Shown here in pieces: positions 16,388-24,170 of a stretch of 64,000 nt of DNA. The position numbers and the translations under genes are program-made. Within the stretch, counting starts at the first letter, position 1, and the number at the start of each line of letters is the position of its first letter. The DNA lies in NCBI RefSeq assembly GCF_000478275.1, contig NZ_ASJB01000080.1, positions 124,001 through 188,000 on the forward strand. The letters run 5' to 3'. The notes beneath the pieces are model-generated. The model was not told the DNA's origin. It saw nothing but the letters and a program-made list of their open reading frames with translations, and did no database searches. This stretch comes from Amycolatopsis orientalis DSM 40040 = KCTC 9412. GTDB taxonomy: Bacteria; Actinomycetota; Actinomycetes; Mycobacteriales; Pseudonocardiaceae.

Positions 16388-17343
16388 CCACCCACAAGAT
16401 CGCCCTCATCGGCACCGGGAACATGGGCTCGCTGCACGCCCGTGTGCTCGCCGCGAACGAGCGCGTGGACCTCGTCCGCGTGATCGACCCGCGCGAAGAG
16501 GCGGGCCGCAAGGTCGCCGAACGCTACGAAACCCAGTGGACGCCCGAAATCGGCTCACTGTCCGATGTGGACGCCGTCGTGCTCGCTTCGGCCACCGAGG
16601 CGCATTACGAGCTGGCGCAGGAGATCCTGGGCCAGGGCAAGCCGATGCTGGTCGAAAAGCCGGTCTGCAACAGCCTCGAATTCTCGCAGGAGATCGTGGG
16701 GCTTTCGGCGAAGAAGGACGTCCCGCTGATGTGCGGACTCCTGGAGCGCTACAACCCGGCCGTGATGACCGCGCGGGCGCTGGTCAACGAGCCGATCCAC
16801 CTGATGGCCCGCCGCCACGGCCCGTACGCGCCGCGCATCAAGACCGGTGTCGCGTGGGACCTGCTGGTGCACGACGTCGATCTGGCGATCCAGTTCTTCG
16901 GCGGCGCGACCCCGGCGCGGGTCGCCTCCGGTGCCGGCTACTTCCACCCGAACTCGGTCGAAGGCGCCGAAGACACCATCGAGACGGTGCTGTCGTTCGA
17001 ATCCGGGCTGGCCACGGTTTCCGCGTCCCGCCTCGGCCAGCGCAAGGTCCGCTCGCTCTGGGTGTCCGAACTGGACCGCATGATCGAGATCGACCTGCTC
17101 CGCCGCGACGTCACCATCTACCGGCACGTCTCGCACGACTCGGTCACCCCGGACGGCCTCGGCTACCGGCAGCAGACCGTCATCGAGATCCCGGAGCTGG
17201 TCACCGCGCGGGAGCCGCTGGCGACCCAGCTGGACCGCTTCCTCGAACTGCTCGAAGGAAAGATCGACGCCGACACCGAGCGGGACCTGATCCTGCCGTC
17301 GCACACCGTTGTCGACCAGGTGCTGACGCAAGCCGCCGCTTGA
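16384..17343 (+). CDS. Gfo/Idh/MocA-family oxidoreductase (GnnA-like candidate)
   Basis: 319 residues from ATG 16384, overlapping the aminotransferase stop by ATGA. The Rossmann motif GTGNMG lies at 10-15 and the family EKP motif at 91-93; WDLLVHDVDLAIQFFGG carries the conserved Asp and His of the catalytic domain. The family includes GnnA and WlbA, which oxidise C3 of a UDP-linked amino sugar to the 3-keto form for the partner aminotransferase. Length equals that of these enzymes. A TTTAGTCC palindrome begins six bases after the stop. Confidence 0.88.
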   Translation: MTTHKIALIGTGNMGSLHARVLAANERVDLVRVIDPREEAGRKVAERYETQWTPEIGSLSDVDAVVLASATEAHYELAQEILGQGKPMLVEKPVCNSLEFSQEIVGLSAKKDVPLMCGLLERYNPAVMTARALVNEPIHLMARRHGPYAPRIKTGVAWDLLVHDVDLAIQFFGGATPARVASGAGYFHPNSVEGAEDTIETVLSFESGLATVSASRLGQRKVRSLWVSELDRMIEIDLLRRDVTIYRHVSHDSVTPDGLGYRQQTVIEIPELVTAREPLATQLDRFLELLEGKIDADTERDLILPSHTVVDQVLTQAAA

Positions 17344-17349
17344 TCCTTC

Positions 17350-17412
17350 GCGTTTAGTCCTCTGGATGCGGTAGTTGCCCAGCGCAACGACCGTATCCAG
17401 AGGACTGAATGC
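17350..17412. repeat. Palindrome, TTTAGTCCTCTGGATGCGG family (bidirectional terminator)
   Basis: The arms 17350-17378 and 17384-17412 are inverted with 25 of 29 positions matching around a 5-base loop. The left arm begins GCGTTTAGTCCTCTGGATGC exactly as at 8665. It occupies the whole gap between two convergent genes and ends one base before the minus-strand stop codon. Confidence 0.75.
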
Positions 17413-17413
17413 A

Positions 17414-18169
17414 TTACTTGGTGAGGCGCTGGCCCTTGGCGTCGTAGGCGATGAGCGGGCTGAGGACGTTCGCCGACCCGACGTCCGCCGGGTCGAACCA
17501 GAAGAAGACGATCGACGGGTCTTCGGACCAGACGGCCGTCTTCGCGTTGACCGGCTTTCCCCGGACGGTACTGGCGATCCGCACCGCCGGACCGGCGAAA
17601 TAGCCGAACACCGGGACGAACGTGTCCTGGACCAGGTCGCCGCCGTCCGTGGCGTGGAAGCCGAAGGACCGGTCGGATCCCTTGAACTCGTTGGTGCTCT
17701 GCAGGCCCTCGTAGGTGCCGTCGTCGTTGCTGTAGCCGACCTGCAGGCCGAACCGGATGCCCGGCAGGGCGGGCTCGTCGATCGCGACCGCGTAGAGCAC
17801 CAGCGGCCGGCCGCCATCGCCACGGATGCCCAGTGAGATCACGTCGCCCAGCGGCGGATCCGACGGCGCCGTGGTGGCCGACGGCGCCGGTATCTCCGGC
17901 AAGGCCGACGTCGACGTCGAAGCCGGGCCGGGCGCGCTCGCGGCGGGCGGGAGCGGCTGCTCGGCCGGCGGCGGTTCCTTCAGCGCGACCGCGCCGACGA
18001 TGACCAGCACCGTCACCACGGCGGCGGCGACCCCGCCCGCGCCGGTCGCGAGACGGCGACGGCGGCGGATGCGCCTGCCCTTGGTCATGATCGCGGCGAG
18101 ATCGGGCGCGGCGAACCCCTCGGCGGGCGGTTCCCGCAGAGCCGAGCGCAGTGTCTCGAGGTCGGTCAT
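17414..18169 (-). CDS. Membrane-anchored partner of the ECF sigma factor, with outer sensor-like domain
   Basis: 251 residues from ATG 18169, overlapping the sigma-factor stop by ATGA. A short cytoplasmic head (about 35 residues) ends in a basic run, then one membrane helix (about 42-62), a Pro/Ser/Thr-rich linker, and an extracytoplasmic domain from GDVISLGIRGDGG onward. No zinc-binding anti-sigma motif is visible, so an anti-sigma role rests on position. The outer domain is clearly related to the secreted protein 18789-19409 (shared GDVI, FGFHA/PGFHA, FGYFAGPA/FGYYAGPA, IVFFWFD/IVVFWFD). Confidence 0.78.
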   Translation of the reverse strand: MTDLETLRSALREPPAEGFAAPDLAAIMTKGRRIRRRRRLATGAGGVAAAVVTVLVIVGAVALKEPPPAEQPLPPAASAPGPASTSTSALPEIPAPSATTAPSDPPLGDVISLGIRGDGGRPLVLYAVAIDEPALPGIRFGLQVGYSNDDGTYEGLQSTNEFKGSDRSFGFHATDGGDLVQDTFVPVFGYFAGPAVRIASTVRGKPVNAKTAVWSEDPSIVFFWFDPADVGSANVLSPLIAYDAKGQRLTK

Positions 18170-18687
18170 CGTCCCAGCCCCCCGATCAGTTCCGTTCCGT
18201 CCTCCGCGGTGATCCGCAGCTTGCTCAGCGCACGGGAATTGGTGCTCTTCACGGTGCCCACCGTGACCCCCAGCTCACCCGCCACATCGGACTCCTTCAG
18301 ATCGAAGAAGTGCCGGAGCACCACGACCGCCCTCTCCCGGTCTGTGAGCGTACGCAACGCGTCAAGCAACCATTTCCGCTGGACAACGGCACCGGCGACG
18401 TCCGTGTCGGCCGACCGCTCGGGAACCTCGTCGGTGGCGTTCTCCCGGATCGGGCGCCGCCAGCCGTCGATGATGTGGTTGACCAGGACCTGCCGCGCGT
18501 AGGCGTAGGCGTCCTTGCGGCGTACCCGCGACCAGGCGGCATACGTCTTGGCGAGCGCCGTCTGGGCGGCGTCTTCGGCCTGGTGCCTGTCGCTGGTGAG
18601 CAGGTAGGCGGCATGCTGCAGACGGGTCGACGAGTTCTGCACGAACTCGACGAACTCGTCATCGCCGCGAGCCACGCTGGACCTCAT
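18166..18687 (-). CDS. SigE-family ECF RNA polymerase sigma factor
   Basis: 173 residues if started at ATG 18687; GTG 18675 with AGG six bases before it is an alternative. Region 2 reads DRHQAEDAAQTALAKTYAAW and region 4 is LTDRERAVVVLRHFFDLKES followed by DVAGELGVTVGTVKSTNSRAL, a complete helix-turn-helix. This is the short ECF group common in actinomycetes. It heads an operon with the membrane protein 17414-18169. Upstream, minus-strand GCAACC (18720-18715) and CGTC (18699-18696) separated by 15 bases resemble an ECF promoter, suggesting autoregulation. Only 8 bases separate the CGTC from the ATG, so the ATG form would be leaderless. Confidence 0.9.
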   Translation of the reverse strand: MRSSVARGDDEFVEFVQNSSTRLQHAAYLLTSDRHQAEDAAQTALAKTYAAWSRVRRKDAYAYARQVLVNHIIDGWRRPIRENATDEVPERSADTDVAGAVVQRKWLLDALRTLTDRERAVVVLRHFFDLKESDVAGELGVTVGTVKSTNSRALSKLRITAEDGTELIGGLGR

Positions 18688-18695
18688 CTCCGTTC

Positions 18696-18747
18696 GACGG
18701 TTCACCACTCTAAAGGTTGCCTCAACCTTTTCGGCCGCTCTCCCGTA
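18696..18747. promoter_or_regulatory. Divergent ECF-type promoters around an inverted repeat
   Basis: AAAGGTTG (18712-18719) and CAACCTTT (18723-18730) form a perfect inverted repeat with a 3-base centre. Each half doubles as a -35 element: minus strand GCAACC, 15 bases, CGTC; plus strand TCAACC (18722-18727), 16 bases, CGTA (18744-18747). Both match the GCAAC/CGT pattern of ECF promoters. Confidence 0.55.
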
Positions 18748-18788
18748 GAGGTCTCCGAACGATCTTCGACCACTGGGAGGAACCGCAC

Positions 18789-19409
18789 ATGAAATCACCC
18801 GTGAAGCGGACGTTGCTGGCAGGCGGCGGAATCGCGGTCGCCGGTCTGGCCGTCGTGCTTTCGAGCACCCTGACCGCGAACGCCACTCCCGCTCCGGCAC
18901 CCGCGCCCGTCCCGGTCGCGCAGGCTGTGGAGGCCGCCGCTCCGGTGCGGCCGTCCGAGGAACCGGACAACACGCCGTGGGGCGACGTCATCGGCACCGG
19001 CGTCCAGGGCGAGGGCGGTGAGCTGGTGTTCTACGGCGTGAAGGTCGACGTCGAGCAGCTTCCGGAGACGACTTTCGGGATCATGGCCGGACACCGCTCG
19101 GCCGACGGCAAGGTCACCGCGGGCACCGTCGCCAACGAGTACTCCGGCTCCGACAAGGCGCCCGGTTTCCACGCGGTGTCCGGCGGGCTGAACGGCATTC
19201 CGTCCTTCGGCTACTACGCTGGCCCGGCCGCGAAGATCACCGCGAAGGTGAACGGCAAGACCGTCACCGCGCATCAGGCCGCCTGGAGCGTGGACCCGAA
19301 CATCGTCGTGTTCTGGTTCGACTCGGGTGCCGACCCGCGGAAGCTGGCCGCCTTCGACGCCTCCGGCAAGAAGCTGCCCGCGGGAAACACCGACGTGGGC
19401 CACGGCTGA
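18789..19409 (+). CDS. Secreted protein paralogous to the outer domain of the sigma-factor partner
   Basis: 206 residues from ATG 18789, with GGGAGGA upstream. The N-terminus is a signal peptide (KR, then a hydrophobic core LAGGGIAVAGLAVVLSS, cleavage likely after TANA). The Pro/Ala-rich linker leads to a domain beginning TPWGDVIGTGVQGEGGELVF and ending with NIVVFWFDSG. This domain aligns along its length with that of 17414-18169. Gene order, shared domain and mirrored promoters suggest one regulatory unit. Function unknown; a soluble competitor or co-sensor is one reading. Confidence 0.82.
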   Translation: MKSPVKRTLLAGGGIAVAGLAVVLSSTLTANATPAPAPAPVPVAQAVEAAAPVRPSEEPDNTPWGDVIGTGVQGEGGELVFYGVKVDVEQLPETTFGIMAGHRSADGKVTAGTVANEYSGSDKAPGFHAVSGGLNGIPSFGYYAGPAAKITAKVNGKTVTAHQAAWSVDPNIVVFWFDSGADPRKLAAFDASGKKLPAGNTDVGHG

Positions 19410-19411
19410 CG

Positions 19412-19987
19412 TCAGGACCGGTCGTTCTTGCGGCGGGTGAGGCGGAGCGCGACGACGAGGCCGGCGGCGACCACGGCGACCGCGAGGACGATCCACACCC
19501 AGACCGGCAACAGGCCTTCGGGAGTGGTCTCGCCCGCCTGCGGCGCCGGGTTGGCGCTGGTCGCGGGGGCCGCGCTGCTGGCCGGGGCCGCCGCACTGCT
19601 GGAGGACGGCGGGGCCGCGGGGGCGCTGAGGTTGAACTTCACCGTTCCGCTGGACTCGTGCGAATCCTCGAAGATCACCTTGTAGCGCAGGGTGTACTCG
19701 CCAACGGGCCCGACGGCCTGGACCGGCGCGGTGACGACGGCACCCGCCACCTCCGCGCGTCCGACGGTCCACTTCGCGTTCTCGGGCCCGGTGATCTGGA
19801 TCGGATCCGCGGCGAGGGTGACCGGGCCGGAGAAGGTCAGCTTGACCTGCGTCGGCGGCGTCGCGAGCGAAGCGCCCCTTGCCGGGTCACTGCTCTTCAG
19901 TTCCGCGTGGGCCATCGCCGGGGTCGCCGCACTCAGCAGCGCCACCCCGGCGACCAGCAGCGACGCACCGAACCGCTTGAACCTCAT
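19412..19987 (-). CDS. CopC-domain protein with C-terminal membrane anchor
   Basis: 191 residues from ATG 19987. A signal peptide cleaved after ATPAMA exposes HAELKSSDPARG, the N-terminal histidine of CopC copper proteins. DSHESSG (near residue 112) gives the second histidine region. A Ser/Ala/Pro-rich spacer precedes a single C-terminal membrane helix and a basic RLTRRKNDR tail. This is the usual actinobacterial CopC form, thought to bind Cu(II) outside the membrane. The CopD membrane partner is not in the window. The stop sits three bases from the stop of the convergent secreted protein. Confidence 0.88.
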   Translation of the reverse strand: MRFKRFGASLLVAGVALLSAATPAMAHAELKSSDPARGASLATPPTQVKLTFSGPVTLAADPIQITGPENAKWTVGRAEVAGAVVTAPVQAVGPVGEYTLRYKVIFEDSHESSGTVKFNLSAPAAPPSSSSAAAPASSAAPATSANPAPQAGETTPEGLLPVWVWIVLAVAVVAAGLVVALRLTRRKNDRS

Positions 19988-20095
19988 CAGACACCCTTCT
20001 CACCTGGGAACTCTCACGCTGAGCCTAGTGGCCGGACGCGAGCCTGGTGAGTGGTGACGAGGGTTCTCAGCAGCGTGATCTGCTCGGTGCTGTAC

Positions 20096-20671
20096 TCAGG
20101 GGCGCTGCGCGTGGCGGGTGGTGAGGGCGTCGAGGTCGAGGGTGATCGGGGTGCCGTCGAAGTCGAGGCTCAGCTTGCCGGTGTGCTCACCGAAGTTCTC
20201 GTACTCGCCGTCGACCAGGCGATAGGTGATCATGCTGACGGGAGCGTCCAGGTCGACGATCCAGTAGTGCTCGATGCCGACTTCGGCGTACTCGGAGAAC
20301 TTGGTGACCCGGTCGGTGCGGACGGTTCCCTCGGACAGGACCTCGATCACGAGCCGCACGTCCTCGGCAGACGCCCTGGCGGGGTTTTCGTCGGCCACCA
20401 GGGCCGAAGTCACCAGCACATCGGGCACGCGAACCGTCAAAGGAGCGACGGTGACGACCATTTCGGCCTCACCCATCGCGCTCAGCGCCGGAGATGTCTG
20501 TTCGTCGAGCCAATACGTCAGGCGATTGACCGCACGCTGGTGAAAGTACAACGGACGCGGCGACACGACCAAGACTCCTTCGACGACTTCTGCGCGGTGT
20601 TCCGGGTCTTCCGGCAACGCGGCCCAGTCGTCGAGGGTCAGGAGGCGGTGAGGCCACTGCACAACACTCAT
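20096..20671 (-). CDS. Uma2-family (DUF820) putative endonuclease
   Basis: 191 residues from ATG 20671, chosen because AGGAGGAG lies six bases upstream; an in-frame start at 20713 lacks this. The N-terminal LTLDDWAALPEDPEHRAEVVEG, VRVPDVLV (about 94-101), VIEVLSEGT and the FSEYAEVGIEHYWIVD stretch are the core of the DUF820/Uma2 family, a PD-(D/E)XK nuclease-like fold. Asp of VPDV and Glu of VIEV would be the metal ligands. These genes are very common in actinomycetes and cyanobacteria; their cellular role is not settled. Confidence 0.85.
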   Translation of the reverse strand: MSVVQWPHRLLTLDDWAALPEDPEHRAEVVEGVLVVSPRPLYFHQRAVNRLTYWLDEQTSPALSAMGEAEMVVTVAPLTVRVPDVLVTSALVADENPARASAEDVRLVIEVLSEGTVRTDRVTKFSEYAEVGIEHYWIVDLDAPVSMITYRLVDGEYENFGEHTGKLSLDFDGTPITLDLDALTTRHAQRP

Positions 20672-20809
20672 CGAACTCCTCCTTCGCCCGTGATCACCAG
20701 ACCATCTTCCCACGGTTTTCTCGAAACGGTATCACTACACACGGTAGCGAGCGGTAGTCTCGAAGAGTTGCCACTACGCAAGTTTTCGCAGGTCGGATAC
20801 ATTGTGGCG

Positions 20810-21397
20810 ATGAAAAGAACCTGGGGGTTCCTGGTCTTCGGCCTGCTCTTTTCGGTCACTGCCTGTTCCATCACGATCACGTTGCCCGGCCGTTCCCCGT
20901 CGCCCGCCCCGTACGGGACCACCGTTCCCAGCACCCCACTGCCCGCGTCGCCGGCCCTCGTCCTCGACGCCTGTCCGTTCCTCGCGGTCGCCGAGGTCGC
21001 TCGGCTCACCGGTATCTCCGGCGAGATCAAGCCGCTGGAACAGTCGGCGCACGTGGGTGGGCCCGTGGAGAAGCGGTACGGCTGCCTGTATGAAAACGCC
21101 GTTCAACCGGCCGGCCTCGCGCCACACCTGCAGATCGTCATTCCTCTGAAGCCCGATTCGACCAGCGTCGCGTTCGTGGACGAAACGGCGAAGGCGAGCT
21201 GCCGCGAACCGTTCACCGTCATCGGTGGTGTCGGAGACAAGACGATGTACTGCGAATCGGGCAAGGACCCCGCCAAGGCCGTCCTGCTCGTCGGCAAGCT
21301 CAGTCGGGGAGAAGTCCGGCTCGCCGTCCTCGACATCGTCAAGGCCCGGCCTGACGCCTACGAGAGGATCGCGAAGCTCCTCGCGCGGCGCCTCTGA
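20810..21397 (+). CDS. DUF3558-type lipoprotein
   Basis: 195 residues from ATG 20810 (a GTG two codons earlier is possible). The signal sequence ends in a lipobox VTAC, so the mature cysteine is residue 19. A Pro/Ser linker is followed by a domain with DACPFLAVAEVARLTG and YGCLYEN, the paired-cysteine pattern of DUF3558 lipoproteins that are abundant in Pseudonocardiaceae. Function unknown. Its stop (21395-21397) abuts the stop of the convergent acyltransferase gene, with no hairpin between them. Confidence 0.8.
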   Translation: MKRTWGFLVFGLLFSVTACSITITLPGRSPSPAPYGTTVPSTPLPASPALVLDACPFLAVAEVARLTGISGEIKPLEQSAHVGGPVEKRYGCLYENAVQPAGLAPHLQIVIPLKPDSTSVAFVDETAKASCREPFTVIGGVGDKTMYCESGKDPAKAVLLVGKLSRGEVRLAVLDIVKARPDAYERIAKLLARRL

Positions 21398-22024
21398 CTA
21401 CTCCGTGAAGTCCCCGGCCGGAGCGCCCCAAGACCCCGGCGCGTCCCCGCGCTCTTCCGCCAGCGCCCGCCGCCGCGCGTTCTCGCCGCGGACACGCTCC
21501 ACTTCGGACTGGATGTACTCGTCGTCGTACTTCTGGAACACGCGCGCGGGGTTGCCCGCGACCAGGGTGCGCGGCGGGACGTCCTTGGCGACCACGGAAT
21601 TCGGCTGCACGGTGGCGAAATCGCCGATGGTGACGCCCGCCATGATCACCACCAGGCCGCCGATGAAGCAGCCCTTGCCGATCTTCACCGGCTTGCGCTC
21701 GATGAGGTCGCTGCCGGAGTGGTTCTGCAGCGTCATGTTCGCGAGCCAGCTGGAATGCGTGAAGATCAGCGTGTTCAGGCCGATGCTGGTGTGCTCGCCG
21801 ATCTCCAGCCCGCCGCTCGCGTCGAGCGCGGCGCCTTCGCCGATCCAGCAGTGTTCGCCGATCTTCAGGTTCTCCGGGCTGATGATCTTGACCCGCTCGC
21901 GAACACGGGTCGACTCGGGCAGTCCGTAGAACCGAGCGCGCTCGGCGTCGTTCATGTACTGCGAAACGAGTTCGGTCAGGATCTGCGGACGCAGCCGGTT
22001 GCTGCGTTCGTCATCGAAGAACAT
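21398..22024 (-). CDS. Hexapeptide-repeat acyltransferase (sugar O/N-acetyltransferase type)
   Basis: 208 residues from ATG 22024, overlapping the glycosyltransferase stop by 14 bases. Left-handed beta-helix repeats run from ENLKIGEHCWIGEGAALDAS to VTIGDFATVQPNSVVAKDVP, ending in the LVAGNPARV motif typical of xenobiotic/maltose acetyltransferase-like LbH enzymes. THSSW (about residue 90) gives the likely catalytic histidine. It should acetylate or acylate a sugar. Last gene of the 25301-21398 operon, fitting a finishing step on an amino sugar or glycan. The C-terminal 35 residues are charged and helical. Confidence 0.85.
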   Translation of the reverse strand: MFFDDERSNRLRPQILTELVSQYMNDAERARFYGLPESTRVRERVKIISPENLKIGEHCWIGEGAALDASGGLEIGEHTSIGLNTLIFTHSSWLANMTLQNHSGSDLIERKPVKIGKGCFIGGLVVIMAGVTIGDFATVQPNSVVAKDVPPRTLVAGNPARVFQKYDDEYIQSEVERVRGENARRRALAEERGDAPGSWGAPAGDFTE

Positions 22025-23207
22025 CGGCCTCGGTCACCAGTTTCTCGAAGGTGCGCAGGTGTTCCTCGGCGACGACGTCGAGGCCGAAGTTGGCCCGCAC
22101 CATCGCGCTTTCCCGCTGTGCCACCAAAGCGCGCTTCTCCGGGTCGTCGAGCAGTTCGATGACGGTGTTCGCCACCGCCTCGCTGTCGTCCGGCCGCACC
22201 AGCAGGATGTTCTCGCCGTTGCGCAGTTCGATGCCCGGGTAGTTGTCCTCGGTCACCGACGCGATGGTCGCGGTGCCCGACAGCATCGCCTCCAGCGACG
22301 CGGTGCCGCAGCCGCCGTTGAGGTCGTGCGTGACGATGTCGGCGGCGGCGAAGTACGCGGGCACGTCCGCCTTCGGCACGGCACCGGTGACGATGATGGC
22401 TTCGGCGACGCCGAGTTCTTCCGCCCGCTTCAGGAAGACGTCGTGGTACACGCGGCCCACGACGACCACCTTGACGTCGGGGTGCTTGTCCAAAATGGAC
22501 GGAAGCGCCTCGACGAGCGGCAGGCGGTTCCGCAGCGGGATCACGTGCCCGAGCGACACGATCACCGGACCGTCGCCCAATCCGTGCTCCGACCGCACAT
22601 CCTTCGTCAACGGCTTCTCGAAGTTCCCGGTGTCGACGGCGATCGGGAAGTAGTCCGAGTTCTCGTCGCTGGTGCCGTAGCGCTCGACGCAGTAGTCGAC
22701 CCCGAGCTTGTCGAGGATGACGTACCGCGGCTTGAGGTAGCGCAGGATCGGGTTCACCAGCACGGTGTCCAGGAACCGGAACACGCCGCCGTACAACTTG
22801 TTGTCGCTGATCAGCAGGGTGTGGATGGTCAGCAGCATCGGCAGCTTGTGCCGCCGCGCGTACAGCCCGGCCAGCCACGACAGGTCGAAGAACTGCCCGT
22901 GCAGGTGGATCGCGTCCGGTTTGAACTCGTCCAGCAGCTTCCACAGCCGGCGCCAGTTCCCCGGCCGCAACGAGGCGAAACTCATGTCGAAGTCGATCGA
23001 CAGGCCCAGCTGCGGCATCTTCACCGCGGGCAGGCGGACGACGCGGTAGCCGTCCTTCGTCTCGTCGGCCGGGGCGTCGGCGTAGGCCGCGGTGATCGCG
23101 AGCACCTCGTGCCCGCGCGCCGCGTACTGCTCGGCCAGGGACGCCGCCATGTGCGCGCTTCCGCCCACCCTCGGCGGGAAGAAGTTGTTGACGACAGCGA
23201 TGCGCAT
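22011..23207 (-). CDS. Glycosyltransferase family 4 protein
   Basis: 398 residues from ATG 23207, which has GGGGAG upstream and gives the standard GT4 N-terminus MRIAVVNNFFPPRVGGSAH. A GTG at 23237 overlapping the epimerase stop (GTGA) would add ten residues. The C-terminal Rossmann domain has VIVSLGHVIPLRNRLPLVEA and DLNGGCGTASLEAMLSGTA, the latter in the position of the donor-binding EX7E motif. A cytoplasmic GT-B retaining glycosyltransferase that uses a nucleotide sugar. The operon neighbours probably make its donor, an amino sugar. Confidence 0.88.
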   Translation of the reverse strand: MRIAVVNNFFPPRVGGSAHMAASLAEQYAARGHEVLAITAAYADAPADETKDGYRVVRLPAVKMPQLGLSIDFDMSFASLRPGNWRRLWKLLDEFKPDAIHLHGQFFDLSWLAGLYARRHKLPMLLTIHTLLISDNKLYGGVFRFLDTVLVNPILRYLKPRYVILDKLGVDYCVERYGTSDENSDYFPIAVDTGNFEKPLTKDVRSEHGLGDGPVIVSLGHVIPLRNRLPLVEALPSILDKHPDVKVVVVGRVYHDVFLKRAEELGVAEAIIVTGAVPKADVPAYFAAADIVTHDLNGGCGTASLEAMLSGTATIASVTEDNYPGIELRNGENILLVRPDDSEAVANTVIELLDDPEKRALVAQRESAMVRANFGLDVVAEEHLRTFEKLVTEADVLR

Positions 23208-23233
23208 GGCGCGGCTCTCCCCTGGCCCGGCGC

Positions 23234-24163
23234 TCACTCGGAAGCCTTCACCAGTTCGTACATGCCCTCTTCCACCGAGATCTTCGGCTCCCAGCCGAGG
23301 ATCTCGCGGGCACGGGTAATGTCCGCCGCGCGGCGCGAAACGAGCACGTCGCGCTCGTTGAACAGCGGCTCGACGTTGACCCCGACGGCGTCGATGAGGA
23401 TCTTCGCCAGCGTCGCGATCGAGGTGTCGATGCCGGTGCCGATGTTGATCGGCACGTTGGCCTGCTCCGATTCGAGCGCGGCGACGACGGCGCGGGCGAG
23501 GTCGGTGACGTGCACGAAGTCCATCGACTGGTCGCCGCGGCCGTCGATGACCGGCGGCTGTCCGGCGCGCAGGCGCTGGATGAAGTGGTTGATCACCGAC
23601 GTGTAGTAGGCCTCGATCTTCTGACCGGGGCCGTACACGTTGAAGAACCGCAGCGCGTTCCAGGACAGGCCCTTGGTGCGCTCGTAGAAGCCGAGCATGT
23701 CCTCGCCCGCGCGCTTGGAGATGCAGTACGGCGTGAGCGGCTTGAGCTCGTCGTCCTCGTGCATCGGCAGCCGCTTCGGGTCGCCGTAGACGGACGCGGT
23801 CGAGGCGAACACCACGCGTTCGACACCTTCGTCCGCGGCGGCCGCGAAGACGTTGTGGTTGCCGACCATGTTGATGTCGATGGACTCGTGCGGGTCCGCG
23901 ACCGACTTGTTGATCGACACGGTGGCGAAGTGGATCACGTGCGTGCAGCCGCGCATGGCCTCGCGCACGGCGCCGCCGTAACGCACGTCCTTCTCGACGA
24001 GTTCGACCTTGCCGGTGGCGACGAACTCGTTCACCCTGGCGCGGTCTCCGCGGGTCATGTTGTCGAAGATGCGGACGGTGTAACCGCCTTCGATCAGCAT
24101 GGGGATCACGTGCGCGGCGATGAAACCGCCGCCCCCGGTGAAGAGGACCTTCTTGTCGGGCAT
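23234..24163 (-). CDS. NAD-dependent epimerase/dehydratase (extended SDR)
   Basis: 309 residues from ATG 24163. TGGGGFIAAHV (9-19) is the NAD-binding loop, FASTASVYG holds the catalytic serine/threonine, and YCISK is the catalytic YxxxK. RFFNVYGPGQ and FVHVTDLARAV are typical of UDP-glucose/UDP-GlcNAc 4-epimerases and related enzymes. I cannot tell epimerase from dehydratase by eye. It lies 7 bases after the aminotransferase stop, so the two probably convert one nucleotide sugar. Confidence 0.88.
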   Translation of the reverse strand: MPDKKVLFTGGGGFIAAHVIPMLIEGGYTVRIFDNMTRGDRARVNEFVATGKVELVEKDVRYGGAVREAMRGCTHVIHFATVSINKSVADPHESIDINMVGNHNVFAAAADEGVERVVFASTASVYGDPKRLPMHEDDELKPLTPYCISKRAGEDMLGFYERTKGLSWNALRFFNVYGPGQKIEAYYTSVINHFIQRLRAGQPPVIDGRGDQSMDFVHVTDLARAVVAALESEQANVPINIGTGIDTSIATLAKILIDAVGVNVEPLFNERDVLVSRRAADITRAREILGWEPKISVEEGMYELVKASE

Positions 24164-24170
24164 TTCTCTC

